Shown here in pieces: positions 17,103 to 25,338 of a DNA stretch of 35,313 bases. Origin of the DNA: Hungatella sp. UBA3147. GTDB taxonomy: Bacteria > Bacillota > Clostridia > Lachnospirales > Lachnospiraceae. The stretch spans positions 1-35,313 of the forward strand of contig DEYX01000284.1 of the NCBI GenBank assembly GCA_002365025.1. Reading direction: 5' to 3'. The notes under the pieces were generated by a model. That model made no database searches. It was not told the DNA's origin and worked only from the letters and a program-made list of their open reading frames with translations. Position 1 is the stretch's first letter, and every line of letters begins with the position of its first letter. Both the position numbers and the translations under genes were made by a program.

Positions 17103-18641
17103 ATGAGCAGAAAACCGATTGTATTAATGATACTTGATGGTTATGGATTAAATGATAACTGCGACCATAACGCTGTTTGTGAAGGCAAGACCCCGATCAT
17201 GGATCAGCTTATGAGCCAGTACCCGTTTGTGAAAGGTAATGCCAGCGGACTGGCAGTAGGCCTTCCTGACGGACAGATGGGAAACTCAGAAGTAGGGCAT
17301 TTAAATATGGGCGCAGGCCGTATAGTATATCAGGAGCTTACCAGGATTACAAAGTCTATAGAAGACGGCGACTTTTTTGAGGTGGCAGAATTTTTACAGG
17401 CAGTGGAAAACTGTAAGAAATCCGGATCAGCCCTTCATATGTGGGGTTTGGTATCCGACGGCGGAGTTCACAGCCACAACACCCATATTTACGGCCTATT
17501 AGAACTGGCAAAGAGAAACGGTCTTGATAAGGTCTATGTTCATTGCTTCTTAGATGGACGTGACACGCCTCCGGCTTCCGGAAAGAGCTTTGTGGAAGCA
17601 TTAGAAGCAAAGATGAAGGAGATCGGTGTAGGTAAAGTGGCATCGGTCATGGGCCGCTACTATGCAATGGACAGAGATAACCGCTGGGACCGTGTGGAAC
17701 GGGCATACAATGCCCTGGCAAAGGGAGAAGGAATCCATGCGGAATCGGCAGCTGCCGGAATCCAGGCTTCCTATGACAAAGGGGTTAACGATGAGTTTGT
17801 GGAGCCATTTGTTGTGACAGAAGATGGAAAAGCATTAGCTACGGTAAAAGACGGCGATTCCGTGATCTTCTTTAACTTCCGTCCTGACCGGGCAAGAGAA
17901 ATAACCAGGGCATTCTGTGATGATGAGTTTAAGGGATTTCCAAGAGAAAAGCGTTTGAACCTGACTTATGTATGCTTTACGGATTACGATGAAACCATTA
18001 AAAACAAGCTGGTTGCATTCAAGAAAGAATCCATTACAAATACCTTTGGCGAATTTTTGGCTCAGAACAACATGACACAGGCCAGAATTGCTGAAACTGA
18101 AAAGTATGCGCATGTAACCTTTTTCTTTAACGGCGGAGTGGAAGAGCCGAATAAGGGAGAGGACAGGATCCTGGTTCCTTCTCCAAAGGTTGCCACTTAT
18201 GACCTGCAGCCTGAGATGAGCGCTCCCATTGTATGCGATAAGCTGGTAGAGGCGATCAAATCAGGAAAATATGATGTGATCATCATAAACTTTGCAAACC
18301 CTGATATGGTTGGTCATACGGGAATCGAAGACGCAGCCATTAAGGCGATTGAAACTGTTGACACTTGTGTAGGAAGAACTGTTGAGGCGATCAAGGAAAC
18401 AGAGGGAATTCTGTTCATCTGCGCTGATCATGGAAATGCAGAACAGCTTTTGGATTATGAGACAGGAGAGCCATTTACCGCCCATACCACCAATCCGGTT
18501 CCGTTTGTCCTTGTAAATGCTGACCCGGCTTATAAGTTAAGAGAAGGCGGCTGCCTGGCAGATATCGCTCCTACTCTGATTGAACTGATGGGATTAAAAC
18601 AGCCAAAAGAGATGACAGGAAAATCATTACTCGTGAAATGA
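17103..18641 (+). CDS. gpmI: Phosphoglycerate mutase, 2,3-bisphosphoglycerate-independent
   Basis: 512 residues, the usual length. This manganese-dependent alkaline-phosphatase-superfamily enzyme converts 3- to 2-phosphoglycerate. The N-terminus PIVLMILDGYGL has the first metal-binding Asp, and the catalytic serine is Ser62 in QMGNSEVGHLNMGAG. The middle has HCFLDGRDTPP and the C-terminal metal sites lie in NFANPDMVGHTG and FICADHGNAEQL. It continues the glycolytic cluster but is transcribed from its own promoter. Enolase, the next enzyme, is not in this window. Confidence 0.97.
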   Translation: MSRKPIVLMILDGYGLNDNCDHNAVCEGKTPIMDQLMSQYPFVKGNASGLAVGLPDGQMGNSEVGHLNMGAGRIVYQELTRITKSIEDGDFFEVAEFLQAVENCKKSGSALHMWGLVSDGGVHSHNTHIYGLLELAKRNGLDKVYVHCFLDGRDTPPASGKSFVEALEAKMKEIGVGKVASVMGRYYAMDRDNRWDRVERAYNALAKGEGIHAESAAAGIQASYDKGVNDEFVEPFVVTEDGKALATVKDGDSVIFFNFRPDRAREITRAFCDDEFKGFPREKRLNLTYVCFTDYDETIKNKLVAFKKESITNTFGEFLAQNNMTQARIAETEKYAHVTFFFNGGVEEPNKGEDRILVPSPKVATYDLQPEMSAPIVCDKLVEAIKSGKYDVIIINFANPDMVGHTGIEDAAIKAIETVDTCVGRTVEAIKETEGILFICADHGNAEQLLDYETGEPFTAHTTNPVPFVLVNADPAYKLREGGCLADIAPTLIELMGLKQPKEMTGKSLLVK

Positions 18642-18654
18642 GTTTAATTATGCC

Positions 18655-18700
18655 AAAAATAAGGGCTTTCCAGTGATTGTGCTGGGCAGCCCTCATTTTT
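18655..18700 (+). terminator. Intrinsic terminator after gpmI
   Basis: AGGGCT (18662-18667) pairs with AGCCCT (18688-18693), and an inner CCAG/CTGG stem extends it. It is flanked by an A run on the left and ATTTTT on the right. Confidence 0.85.
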
Positions 18701-18844
18701 GTATATGAAATAACCTTTCCTATTCGGTGGCAGCAGGCTTACTTTATGTAAACTGTAAATTAAATTTGTCCATATTTTTTTTATGCTTCCATTTCTAATG
18801 AAAATAAGATAGAATAGAGAAAGATATCTTAGGAAGGGTTTCAG

Positions 18845-20092
18845 ATGAGTATTCGAATCAGATTTTCTTTGGAGCCAAAGAAAAAAATATTTTCAGGAAT
18901 AGTCTGGAATGGCCAGTCAGCGGAAGGTATGGCAAAAGAGCTGGCAAAGGAAATGGGGTACCGCTGTTTTAGGATCGAAGGATTTTTGATTGTACAGCTA
19001 TGCCAGGAAGGCTATGTCTGGCTTAAGTGGAGCAAAAGCAAGTTTCAGGGAGAGAGTCAGACGAACATTGCCGGCCCTGGCTTTCATGCGGCAGCCATTG
19101 ATTTTTTGGAACGGCTGGCAAAAAAAGAAAAGCTTAAGCTCAGGCTCGAGGACAGGACCGGATATTATATAAAGAGGGACTTTCTTGCCATGAGACAGAA
19201 ATACTTTTACCAGTGGTTTTCTGATCTTATGAAGCTGGTATCCGGATGGAGCGGGGATGGGGAATACATGTTTTGCTGGCCTGCGGTCTATTATATACCG
19301 GATCGTCAGGAGGGGAAACTGGTCACCCATATTCGGTCATTTTCTTTTAAAGAGATAAAAGGAATGATTCATTCTGGTATAGGCGTTGCATTTGCCAGGG
19401 ATTTTTTTGTATGGAATGAATTGGAAATGGATGCTTATTATTACAGAAACAGCGCCATGGTCCTTCTTCACCAGTTCTGTTATTTCATGCCGTCGGCCCG
19501 CAGCAGGCAGGATGAGCAGGTAAATCAGCAAATTATCGAGTTCCTTGAAACGTCGCTTTCCATGGACCGCAGGCTTCCCTTCCCCAAGAAGGAGTATTTG
19601 GAGGTATGCAGCCTTGACGGCCATATTCCTGTGGATTTAGAAGGCGTGACCGCTTTGCCGGAGGAGGTTTCCATCGGATGCAGAAAGCACCTGGTTTACC
19701 GAAAGATCGGCAATATGAGTTTTGGGATTCCGGGAAATTTTCTTTATGATGAGTCAAATAGCGGCAGCATGGACCATTACTATGACGGTAACGGGTATGG
19801 CGGCCATGATTATTACATCTACGCAGCAGTTTTTGAAGGGCGTAAGGCCGAGTTTAAAAAGCAGTGGTTTGAGCAGGGGAAAGGGCCGGAAATCGTAGAT
19901 TTTGACGTAGAAAAGGCCAAAGCACGGGTTGCTTTTTATGAACCGGAGGAGAAGGAAGGGGAAATCCTTTATGGGATGTCCGCACAGGTAATTTATAAGG
20001 AGCAGCGTATGAACATTAATATTATAAGCCGAAAGCCAGGGGAAAGGGATTGGGTTTTGGGACTTATTAAAAATATTAAGATTACAGAGTAG
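18845..20092 (+). CDS. Protein of unknown function, 415 residues
   Basis: I do not recognise this protein. It has no signal peptide and no membrane segment, and is rich in aromatic residues (Tyr, Phe, Trp), with several short Gly/Tyr/His-rich patches such as DHYYDGNGYGGHDYY near residue 310. The first 75 residues (MSIRIRFSLEPKKKIFSGIV) and the last 60 or so look like separate alpha/beta units. No catalytic motif stands out. The start follows AGGAAGGG. The ABC exporter gene begins 8 bases after its stop with only a weak AGAGG site, so the two are probably co-transcribed and perhaps translationally coupled. Confidence 0.85.
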   Translation: MSIRIRFSLEPKKKIFSGIVWNGQSAEGMAKELAKEMGYRCFRIEGFLIVQLCQEGYVWLKWSKSKFQGESQTNIAGPGFHAAAIDFLERLAKKEKLKLRLEDRTGYYIKRDFLAMRQKYFYQWFSDLMKLVSGWSGDGEYMFCWPAVYYIPDRQEGKLVTHIRSFSFKEIKGMIHSGIGVAFARDFFVWNELEMDAYYYRNSAMVLLHQFCYFMPSARSRQDEQVNQQIIEFLETSLSMDRRLPFPKKEYLEVCSLDGHIPVDLEGVTALPEEVSIGCRKHLVYRKIGNMSFGIPGNFLYDESNSGSMDHYYDGNGYGGHDYYIYAAVFEGRKAEFKKQWFEQGKGPEIVDFDVEKAKARVAFYEPEEKEGEILYGMSAQVIYKEQRMNINIISRKPGERDWVLGLIKNIKITE

Positions 20093-20100
20093 AGGATTAT

Positions 20101-21879
20101 ATGAAACAAAATGAGATGAAAACGGGCACATTGCTAAAACGCTTTGTGCCCTACTATAAAAAATATACAAAAGTTATGATCATGGATTTATTCTGTGCAT
20201 CGCTTACCACCATCTGTGAAATGGTATTGCCTTTGATCTTACGTTATATTACCAATCAGGGATTAAGAGATATAACGTCCCTTACAATTCGTACGATCAT
20301 CGGGATCGGTGCCCTTTATTTTGGTCTCAGAATTATAGACGGAATGGCCAGCTTCTATATGGCTTACACGGGCCATGTCATGGGAGCAGCGATTGAGACC
20401 GACATGAGACAGGATGCATTTGCACATTTGCAGAAGCTGTCGGATAATTTCTTTAACAATACAAAGGTTGGGCAGATCATGTCCCGGATCACCAGCGACT
20501 TATTTGACGTGACGGAGTTTGCCCACCACTGTCCGGAGGAATTTTTCATTGCCTTCTTAAAGACGGTGGTATCCTTTATTATCCTGGCGGGAATCAATCT
20601 CCCCCTGACGCTTATCATTTTCCTCCTGATTCCGGTTATGGCGGTGTCCTGCACCTACTTTAACTTACAGGTGAGAAAGGCGTTTAAACATCAACGAAAC
20701 CACATCGGGGAACTGAATGCCAGGATTGAGGACAGCCTTCTTGGAAACAGGGTAGTCCGGGCATTTGCCAACGAAAAAATCGAGATTGAAAAATTTAACC
20801 GGGATAATCTGGAATTCCTGGAGATTAAACGGAAAACCTATAAGTACATGGCTGCTTTCCAGAATACCATCCGGATGTTTGACGGTCTGATGTATGTGGT
20901 GGTCATCGTTGCAGGCGGCATATTCATGATTAAAGGACTGATCGAGCCCGGAGATCTGGTGGCTTACACCCTGTATGTGACCACGCTCCTTGCCACAATC
21001 CGCAGGATCATCGAATTTGCGGAACAGTTCCAGAGAGGAATAACCGGTGTCGAACGTTTTATGGAGTTAATGGATGCCAGTGTGGACATTTTTGATGAAG
21101 AAGGAGCAGTGCCTCTTCATGATGTAAAAGGAAATATTACCTTTCATCAGGTTTCCTTTGAATACCCGGATGACCATAATCCGGTGCTGAGCAGCATAAA
21201 CCTTGATATCAAAAAGGGTGAAAAGGTGGCTCTTGTCGGTCCATCAGGAGGCGGTAAGACGACGTTGTGCAACTTAATCCCCCGCTTTTATGATCCAACA
21301 GAGGGTGAGATCCTTATTGACGGCCAGGATATCAGGGATGTGACCTTAGAGAGCTTAAGAAGCACCGTAGGTGTGGTACAGCAGGATGTCTATCTGTTTT
21401 CGGGAACGGTTTTTGAAAATATTGAATACGGTCACCCCGGAGCTTCCAAGGAAGAAGTGATCCAGGCTGCAAAGCTGGCCGGAGCTCACGAATTCATAAC
21501 AGGATTAAAGGACGGTTACAGTACTTACGTGGGAGAGCGGGGGGTAAAGCTTTCAGGAGGACAAAAGCAGCGAATCAGCATTGCCAGAGTATTTCTTAAA
21601 AATCCTCAGGTGCTGATTCTTGATGAAGCCACTTCTGCTCTTGATAACGAGAGCGAGCATCTGGTATCCCAGTCTCTGGAACGTCTGGCAGTAGGCCGCA
21701 CCACGCTGACCATTGCCCACCGCCTTACCACGATCCAGAATGCAGACCGGATAATGGTGCTTTCCGACAGCAATATTGTGGAAGAGGGAAATCATGAGGA
21801 GCTGCTTTTAAAGCGGGGAATGTATTATCAGCTTTATACGTCTGCGGGTGAAGAAGAACAGGCTGCCCTGACAAGGTAG
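20101..21879 (+). CDS. ABC exporter half-transporter (membrane domain fused to ATPase)
   Basis: 592 residues: an N-terminal type-1 exporter membrane domain of six segments (about 1-320) and a C-terminal ATPase. Walker A is GPSGGGKTT from residue 380, the Q-loop is VVQQDVYLF, the signature LSGGQKQRISIARVFLKNPQ, Walker B VLILDEATSALD and the H-loop TIAHRLTT. All are intact, so it should work as a homodimer (MsbA/LmrA/BmrA-like) or with a partner elsewhere. The substrate, a lipid, drug or peptide, cannot be told. Only one half-transporter gene is present here. It closely follows the unknown 415-residue gene. Confidence 0.92.
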   Translation: MKQNEMKTGTLLKRFVPYYKKYTKVMIMDLFCASLTTICEMVLPLILRYITNQGLRDITSLTIRTIIGIGALYFGLRIIDGMASFYMAYTGHVMGAAIETDMRQDAFAHLQKLSDNFFNNTKVGQIMSRITSDLFDVTEFAHHCPEEFFIAFLKTVVSFIILAGINLPLTLIIFLLIPVMAVSCTYFNLQVRKAFKHQRNHIGELNARIEDSLLGNRVVRAFANEKIEIEKFNRDNLEFLEIKRKTYKYMAAFQNTIRMFDGLMYVVVIVAGGIFMIKGLIEPGDLVAYTLYVTTLLATIRRIIEFAEQFQRGITGVERFMELMDASVDIFDEEGAVPLHDVKGNITFHQVSFEYPDDHNPVLSSINLDIKKGEKVALVGPSGGGKTTLCNLIPRFYDPTEGEILIDGQDIRDVTLESLRSTVGVVQQDVYLFSGTVFENIEYGHPGASKEEVIQAAKLAGAHEFITGLKDGYSTYVGERGVKLSGGQKQRISIARVFLKNPQVLILDEATSALDNESEHLVSQSLERLAVGRTTLTIAHRLTTIQNADRIMVLSDSNIVEEGNHEELLLKRGMYYQLYTSAGEEEQAALTR

Positions 21880-21994
21880 TCATATACCGTGCAGCAGGCT
21901 ACGGGGGATTTGATCCTCACAGCATTCGCCAGATGCATCAATGCAAGTATTCCTGCGCCTGGTTCATTGCTTACGGAGATGAAGGAGAACAGAA

Positions 21995-22861
21995 ATGAAA
22001 GTAGCGATAGTAACAGACAGCAACAGCGGAATTACCCAAAGACAGGGGGAGGAAGCTGGGATTTACGTAGTACCCATGCCGTTTATGATGGCAGGGGAAA
22101 CGTTCTATGAGGATATCAGCCTGACACAGAATGACTTCTATGAAAAGCTGGAGGAAGGGGTGGACATTTCTACCTCTCAGCCATCTCCGGCCGATCTTCT
22201 GGATCTGTGGAACAGACTGTTAGAAGAATATGAGGCAGTTGTACACATTCCAATGTCAAGCGGATTGAGCAGTGCCTGTCAGACTGCTCTAATGCTTGCT
22301 GATGATTACGAGGGAAAGGTGTTTGTCATTAATAACCAGAGGATCTCTGTCACTCAAAGACAGTCGGTTATGGAAGCTAAAAGAATGGCAGATGCTGGAA
22401 TGACGGCAGCTGCCATTAAGGAAAAGCTGGAAGAGACGAAAATGGAATCTACCATTTATATTACCCTGGATACGCTGGAATATTTAAAAAAGGGTGGAAG
22501 GATCACTCCGGCAGCGGCTCTTTTGGGGACATTTTTAAGGATTAAACCGGTTCTTACCATTCAGGGAGAGAAGTTGGACGCCTTTGCCAAGGCAAGAACC
22601 ATGAAGCAAGCCAAAACCATGATGATTACAGCCGCGAAAAAGGATATGGAGGAGCGGTTTGGAGATCCGGAAGGAATCCGTACCGCTATTGCCATTGCCC
22701 ATACTAATAATGAAGCAGCTGCCATGGAATTTAAGAAGGAACTGGAAGAGATTTTTCCAAAGACGGGAGAAATCTACGTGGACAATCTTTCTTTAAGCGT
22801 GTCCTGCCACATTGGGCCCGGAGCACTGGCCATTGCATGTACGAAAAGGCTGGATGTATGA
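21995..22861 (+). CDS. DegV family fatty-acid-binding protein
   Basis: 288 residues, typical for DegV. The N-terminal VAIVTDSNSGI and the DISTSQPSPADL and HIPMSSGLSSACQ motifs line the fatty-acid pocket. LEYLKKGGRITPAAALLG and the C-terminal SCHIGPGALAIAC are also family marks. In Gram-positive bacteria the related FakB proteins present fatty acids to FakA kinase for phosphorylation, but no fakA is nearby and DegV paralogs are numerous, so the exact role is open. AAGGAGAA precedes the ATG. The sensor kinase gene starts 27 bases downstream. Confidence 0.93.
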   Translation: MKVAIVTDSNSGITQRQGEEAGIYVVPMPFMMAGETFYEDISLTQNDFYEKLEEGVDISTSQPSPADLLDLWNRLLEEYEAVVHIPMSSGLSSACQTALMLADDYEGKVFVINNQRISVTQRQSVMEAKRMADAGMTAAAIKEKLEETKMESTIYITLDTLEYLKKGGRITPAAALLGTFLRIKPVLTIQGEKLDAFAKARTMKQAKTMMITAAKKDMEERFGDPEGIRTAIAIAHTNNEAAAMEFKKELEEIFPKTGEIYVDNLSLSVSCHIGPGALAIACTKRLDV

Positions 22862-22888
22862 CAGAAATAAGGTTGGAGGTGCAGGGAC

Positions 22889-24331
22889 ATGTTCCAGGTA
22901 AAGCTTTTTAATCAGAAACATGCCATAAGCCTGCGGGTTACATTAATCATTGCCCTTCTGGTGGTTGGAATCATACCGGTATTTATCCAGAATTCAGTCA
23001 TGCTGGGTACATACCGGCAGAACCTCATTGAGTCCAGAATGCAGGACATCCAAAACCAGTGTTGGATTTTAAGCAATAAGATGACAAGGATTGGGTACCT
23101 GACCATGGAGCCAAGGGACTCTCTTTTGGATAATGAAATGTCCGTAAAGGCAGATATGTTCAATGGGCGGATCGTAGTGGTAAACCGGAATTTCAGGATC
23201 ATCAGCGATACTTTTTCCCTATCTGTGGGAAAGCTCAATATATCTGAGGAGGCTCTCCGCTGCTTTGACGGAGAAAACAGCAGCAAATATAATACTGATA
23301 AACATTATTCGGCGTTGACGATTCCCATTTATTCCAACAGCCAGGATAAGGAAATTGCCGGGGTTATGATTGTGACGGCATCCTCGGAGGATTTGCTGAA
23401 CCGGGTCTCTGTGGTATCTGAAAAGGGAGCATTTCTTCAGCTTATGATCTTTTCCGTTCTGGTCATCATTGTGGTCTTACTTGCTAATCTTTTGATGAAG
23501 CCCTTCCGGGAGCTGCAGCGGACGTTAAACAGAGCGGCAGAAGGGGATATGGACGAGAACATCAGCCCCTATGCTTATAAGGAAACCATAAAGATTACGG
23601 AAACCATTAACCTGACGTTAAAGAAGTTGAAGGCAGTGGACCAGTCCAGGGAAGAATTCGTGTCGAATGTTTCCCATGAACTGAAGACCCCGATCACGTC
23701 CATCCGGGTGCTGGCTGATTCCCTGATGGGAATGGAAGATGTTCCGACGGATCTTTACAGGGAATTTTTAAGTGATATATCCGATGAAATCGAGCGGGAA
23801 AACAAGATCATTGATGACCTGCTTTCTTTGGTCCGCATGGACAAGACTTCTGGGGGAAATTTAAACATTGCCCAGGTGAATATCAACGGACTGATGGAGC
23901 TGATCTTAAAAAGGCTGCGCCCCATCGCCGGGAAACGAAATGTAGAGCTTACCTTTGAAAGTATCCGCGAAGTCACGGCTGATGTGGATGAGATGAAGCT
24001 GTCCCTGGCTTTAAGCAATCTGGTGGAGAATGCCATCAAATACAATGTGGAAGGCGGCTGGGTACGGGTGACTCTTGACGCGGACCATAAGTTTTTTTAT
24101 GTAAAGGTGGCTGATTCCGGAATTGGTATCTCGGAAGAGTTCCAGGAGCATGTGTTTGAGCGGTTCTACAGGGTGGATAAGGCCAGATCCAGAGAAACAG
24201 GAGGCACAGGCCTTGGTCTTTCCATTACAAAAAAAATCGTTCTGATGCACCAGGGAGCCTTAAAGCTTCAGAGCAAAGAGGGCGAAGGAGCCACATTTAC
24301 GGTACGGATTCCACTCACGTATATTTCTTAG
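22889..24331 (+). CDS. Sensor histidine kinase (PhoR/VicK-like) without adjacent regulator
   Basis: 480 residues. There is a membrane segment near 16-35, an extracellular sensing domain to about 180, a second membrane segment near 185-205 and a HAMP region. The HisKA motif EEFVSNVSHELKTPITSIR carries His263, and the ATPase has the N-box LVENAIKYNVEGGW, G1 VADSGIGIS, F-box ERFYRVDKARSRETGG and TGLGLSITKKI. It is complete and probably active. No response regulator gene lies on either side (DegV before, a GerMN lipoprotein after), so its partner is encoded elsewhere. GGAGGTG precedes the start. Confidence 0.92.
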   Translation: MFQVKLFNQKHAISLRVTLIIALLVVGIIPVFIQNSVMLGTYRQNLIESRMQDIQNQCWILSNKMTRIGYLTMEPRDSLLDNEMSVKADMFNGRIVVVNRNFRIISDTFSLSVGKLNISEEALRCFDGENSSKYNTDKHYSALTIPIYSNSQDKEIAGVMIVTASSEDLLNRVSVVSEKGAFLQLMIFSVLVIIVVLLANLLMKPFRELQRTLNRAAEGDMDENISPYAYKETIKITETINLTLKKLKAVDQSREEFVSNVSHELKTPITSIRVLADSLMGMEDVPTDLYREFLSDISDEIERENKIIDDLLSLVRMDKTSGGNLNIAQVNINGLMELILKRLRPIAGKRNVELTFESIREVTADVDEMKLSLALSNLVENAIKYNVEGGWVRVTLDADHKFFYVKVADSGIGISEEFQEHVFERFYRVDKARSRETGGTGLGLSITKKIVLMHQGALKLQSKEGEGATFTVRIPLTYIS

Positions 24332-24348
24332 AAACAGGAGGCTATTAG

Positions 24349-25338
24349 ATGAAACTGAAACTGCTAAGGAGGGGGCTCCTTTTCCTGATGTGCTTTCTAT
24401 GTCTGACCGGCTGTGGAAAAGGAGAAGGAAAGGGAGCGGAAACCATTGGAGATGTGTATAAGATTTATTATTTAAACTCTGCCATGACAAAGTTGGAGCC
24501 TCAGGATTATCACATGGCTCAGAAACCGGAAGGGGACTTAGAAGATGCGACGGACTGGAGGATCAGGAATCTGATGGAACAGCTTCGCACTGTACCTAAG
24601 GATTTAGACCGGCAGGCAGCGGTTCCGGATAAGGTGGGCTTTGAGCGTTACAAGCTGGAGGACACGGTTCTTTATCTGTATTTCGATAACAATTATGCCA
24701 TGATGAATGGAACGAGGGAGATTCTATGCAGGGCTTCCCTGGTAAGAACGCTGACTCAGGTAAAAGGAGTGGACTATGTTGCCGTGTATACTGCGGAACA
24801 GCCCTTAATGGACAGCTCCGGAAGTCCGGTAGGGCCTATGGCTAATTCTGATTTTATTGACAACATCAGTAACGTCAACTCCTATGAGAAGACAGAACTG
24901 CCCTTGTATTTCTCTGATGATACCGGTGAGAAGCTGGTGAAAGAGACAAGAGAAGTGGTGCATAACGTAAACACTTCATTAGAAAAGCTGGTCATTGAAC
25001 AGCTGATTGCCGGCCCGGGAAGGCCGGGGATGAATCCGACTCTGCCAAAGGATACAAAGCTTCTTAATGTGTCGGTCAATGAAAACATCTGTTATATTAA
25101 TTTTGATTCCGCATTTCTTAATAACAACCTGGAGGTAAAGGAATATATCCCGATTTATTCTATCGTGAATTCCCTGGCTGCGGCCTCCTCCATCAATAAG
25201 GTGCAGATAACGGTAAACGGTTCTCAGGAAGTCATGTTCCGGGATTCCATTTCCTTAAACCAGCTTTTTGAACGCAATCTGGATTATAATGCGGAAAATG
25301 AAGAAGTATCTAGTGATATAGGAGGAACAGAACAATAA
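24349..25338 (+). CDS. GerMN-domain lipoprotein
   Basis: 329 residues. The N-terminus MKLKLLRRGLLFLMCFLCL ends in lipobox LTGC, so it is an outward-facing lipoprotein. Two GerMN-like units follow: one around residues 75-150 (DTVLYLYFDNNYAMM...YVAVYTAEQPL) and one around 205-300 (LEKLVIEQLIAGPG...INKVQITVNGSQ). This resembles Bacillus GerM, linked to sporulation and spore envelope, and the GerMN part of actinobacterial LpqB. It lies 17 bases after the kinase with an AGGAGG site. Its stop codon overlaps the probable start of ComEC. Confidence 0.88.
   Translation: MKLKLLRRGLLFLMCFLCLTGCGKGEGKGAETIGDVYKIYYLNSAMTKLEPQDYHMAQKPEGDLEDATDWRIRNLMEQLRTVPKDLDRQAAVPDKVGFERYKLEDTVLYLYFDNNYAMMNGTREILCRASLVRTLTQVKGVDYVAVYTAEQPLMDSSGSPVGPMANSDFIDNISNVNSYEKTELPLYFSDDTGEKLVKETREVVHNVNTSLEKLVIEQLIAGPGRPGMNPTLPKDTKLLNVSVNENICYINFDSAFLNNNLEVKEYIPIYSIVNSLAAASSINKVQITVNGSQEVMFRDSISLNQLFERNLDYNAENEEVSSDIGGTEQ

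Noticed and set aside
21889..22110. 73-residue plus-strand frame between the ABC exporter and degV
   Set aside because: It overlaps the degV start in another frame and has no ribosome binding site; the 115-base gap itself shows no clear promoter or RNA element.
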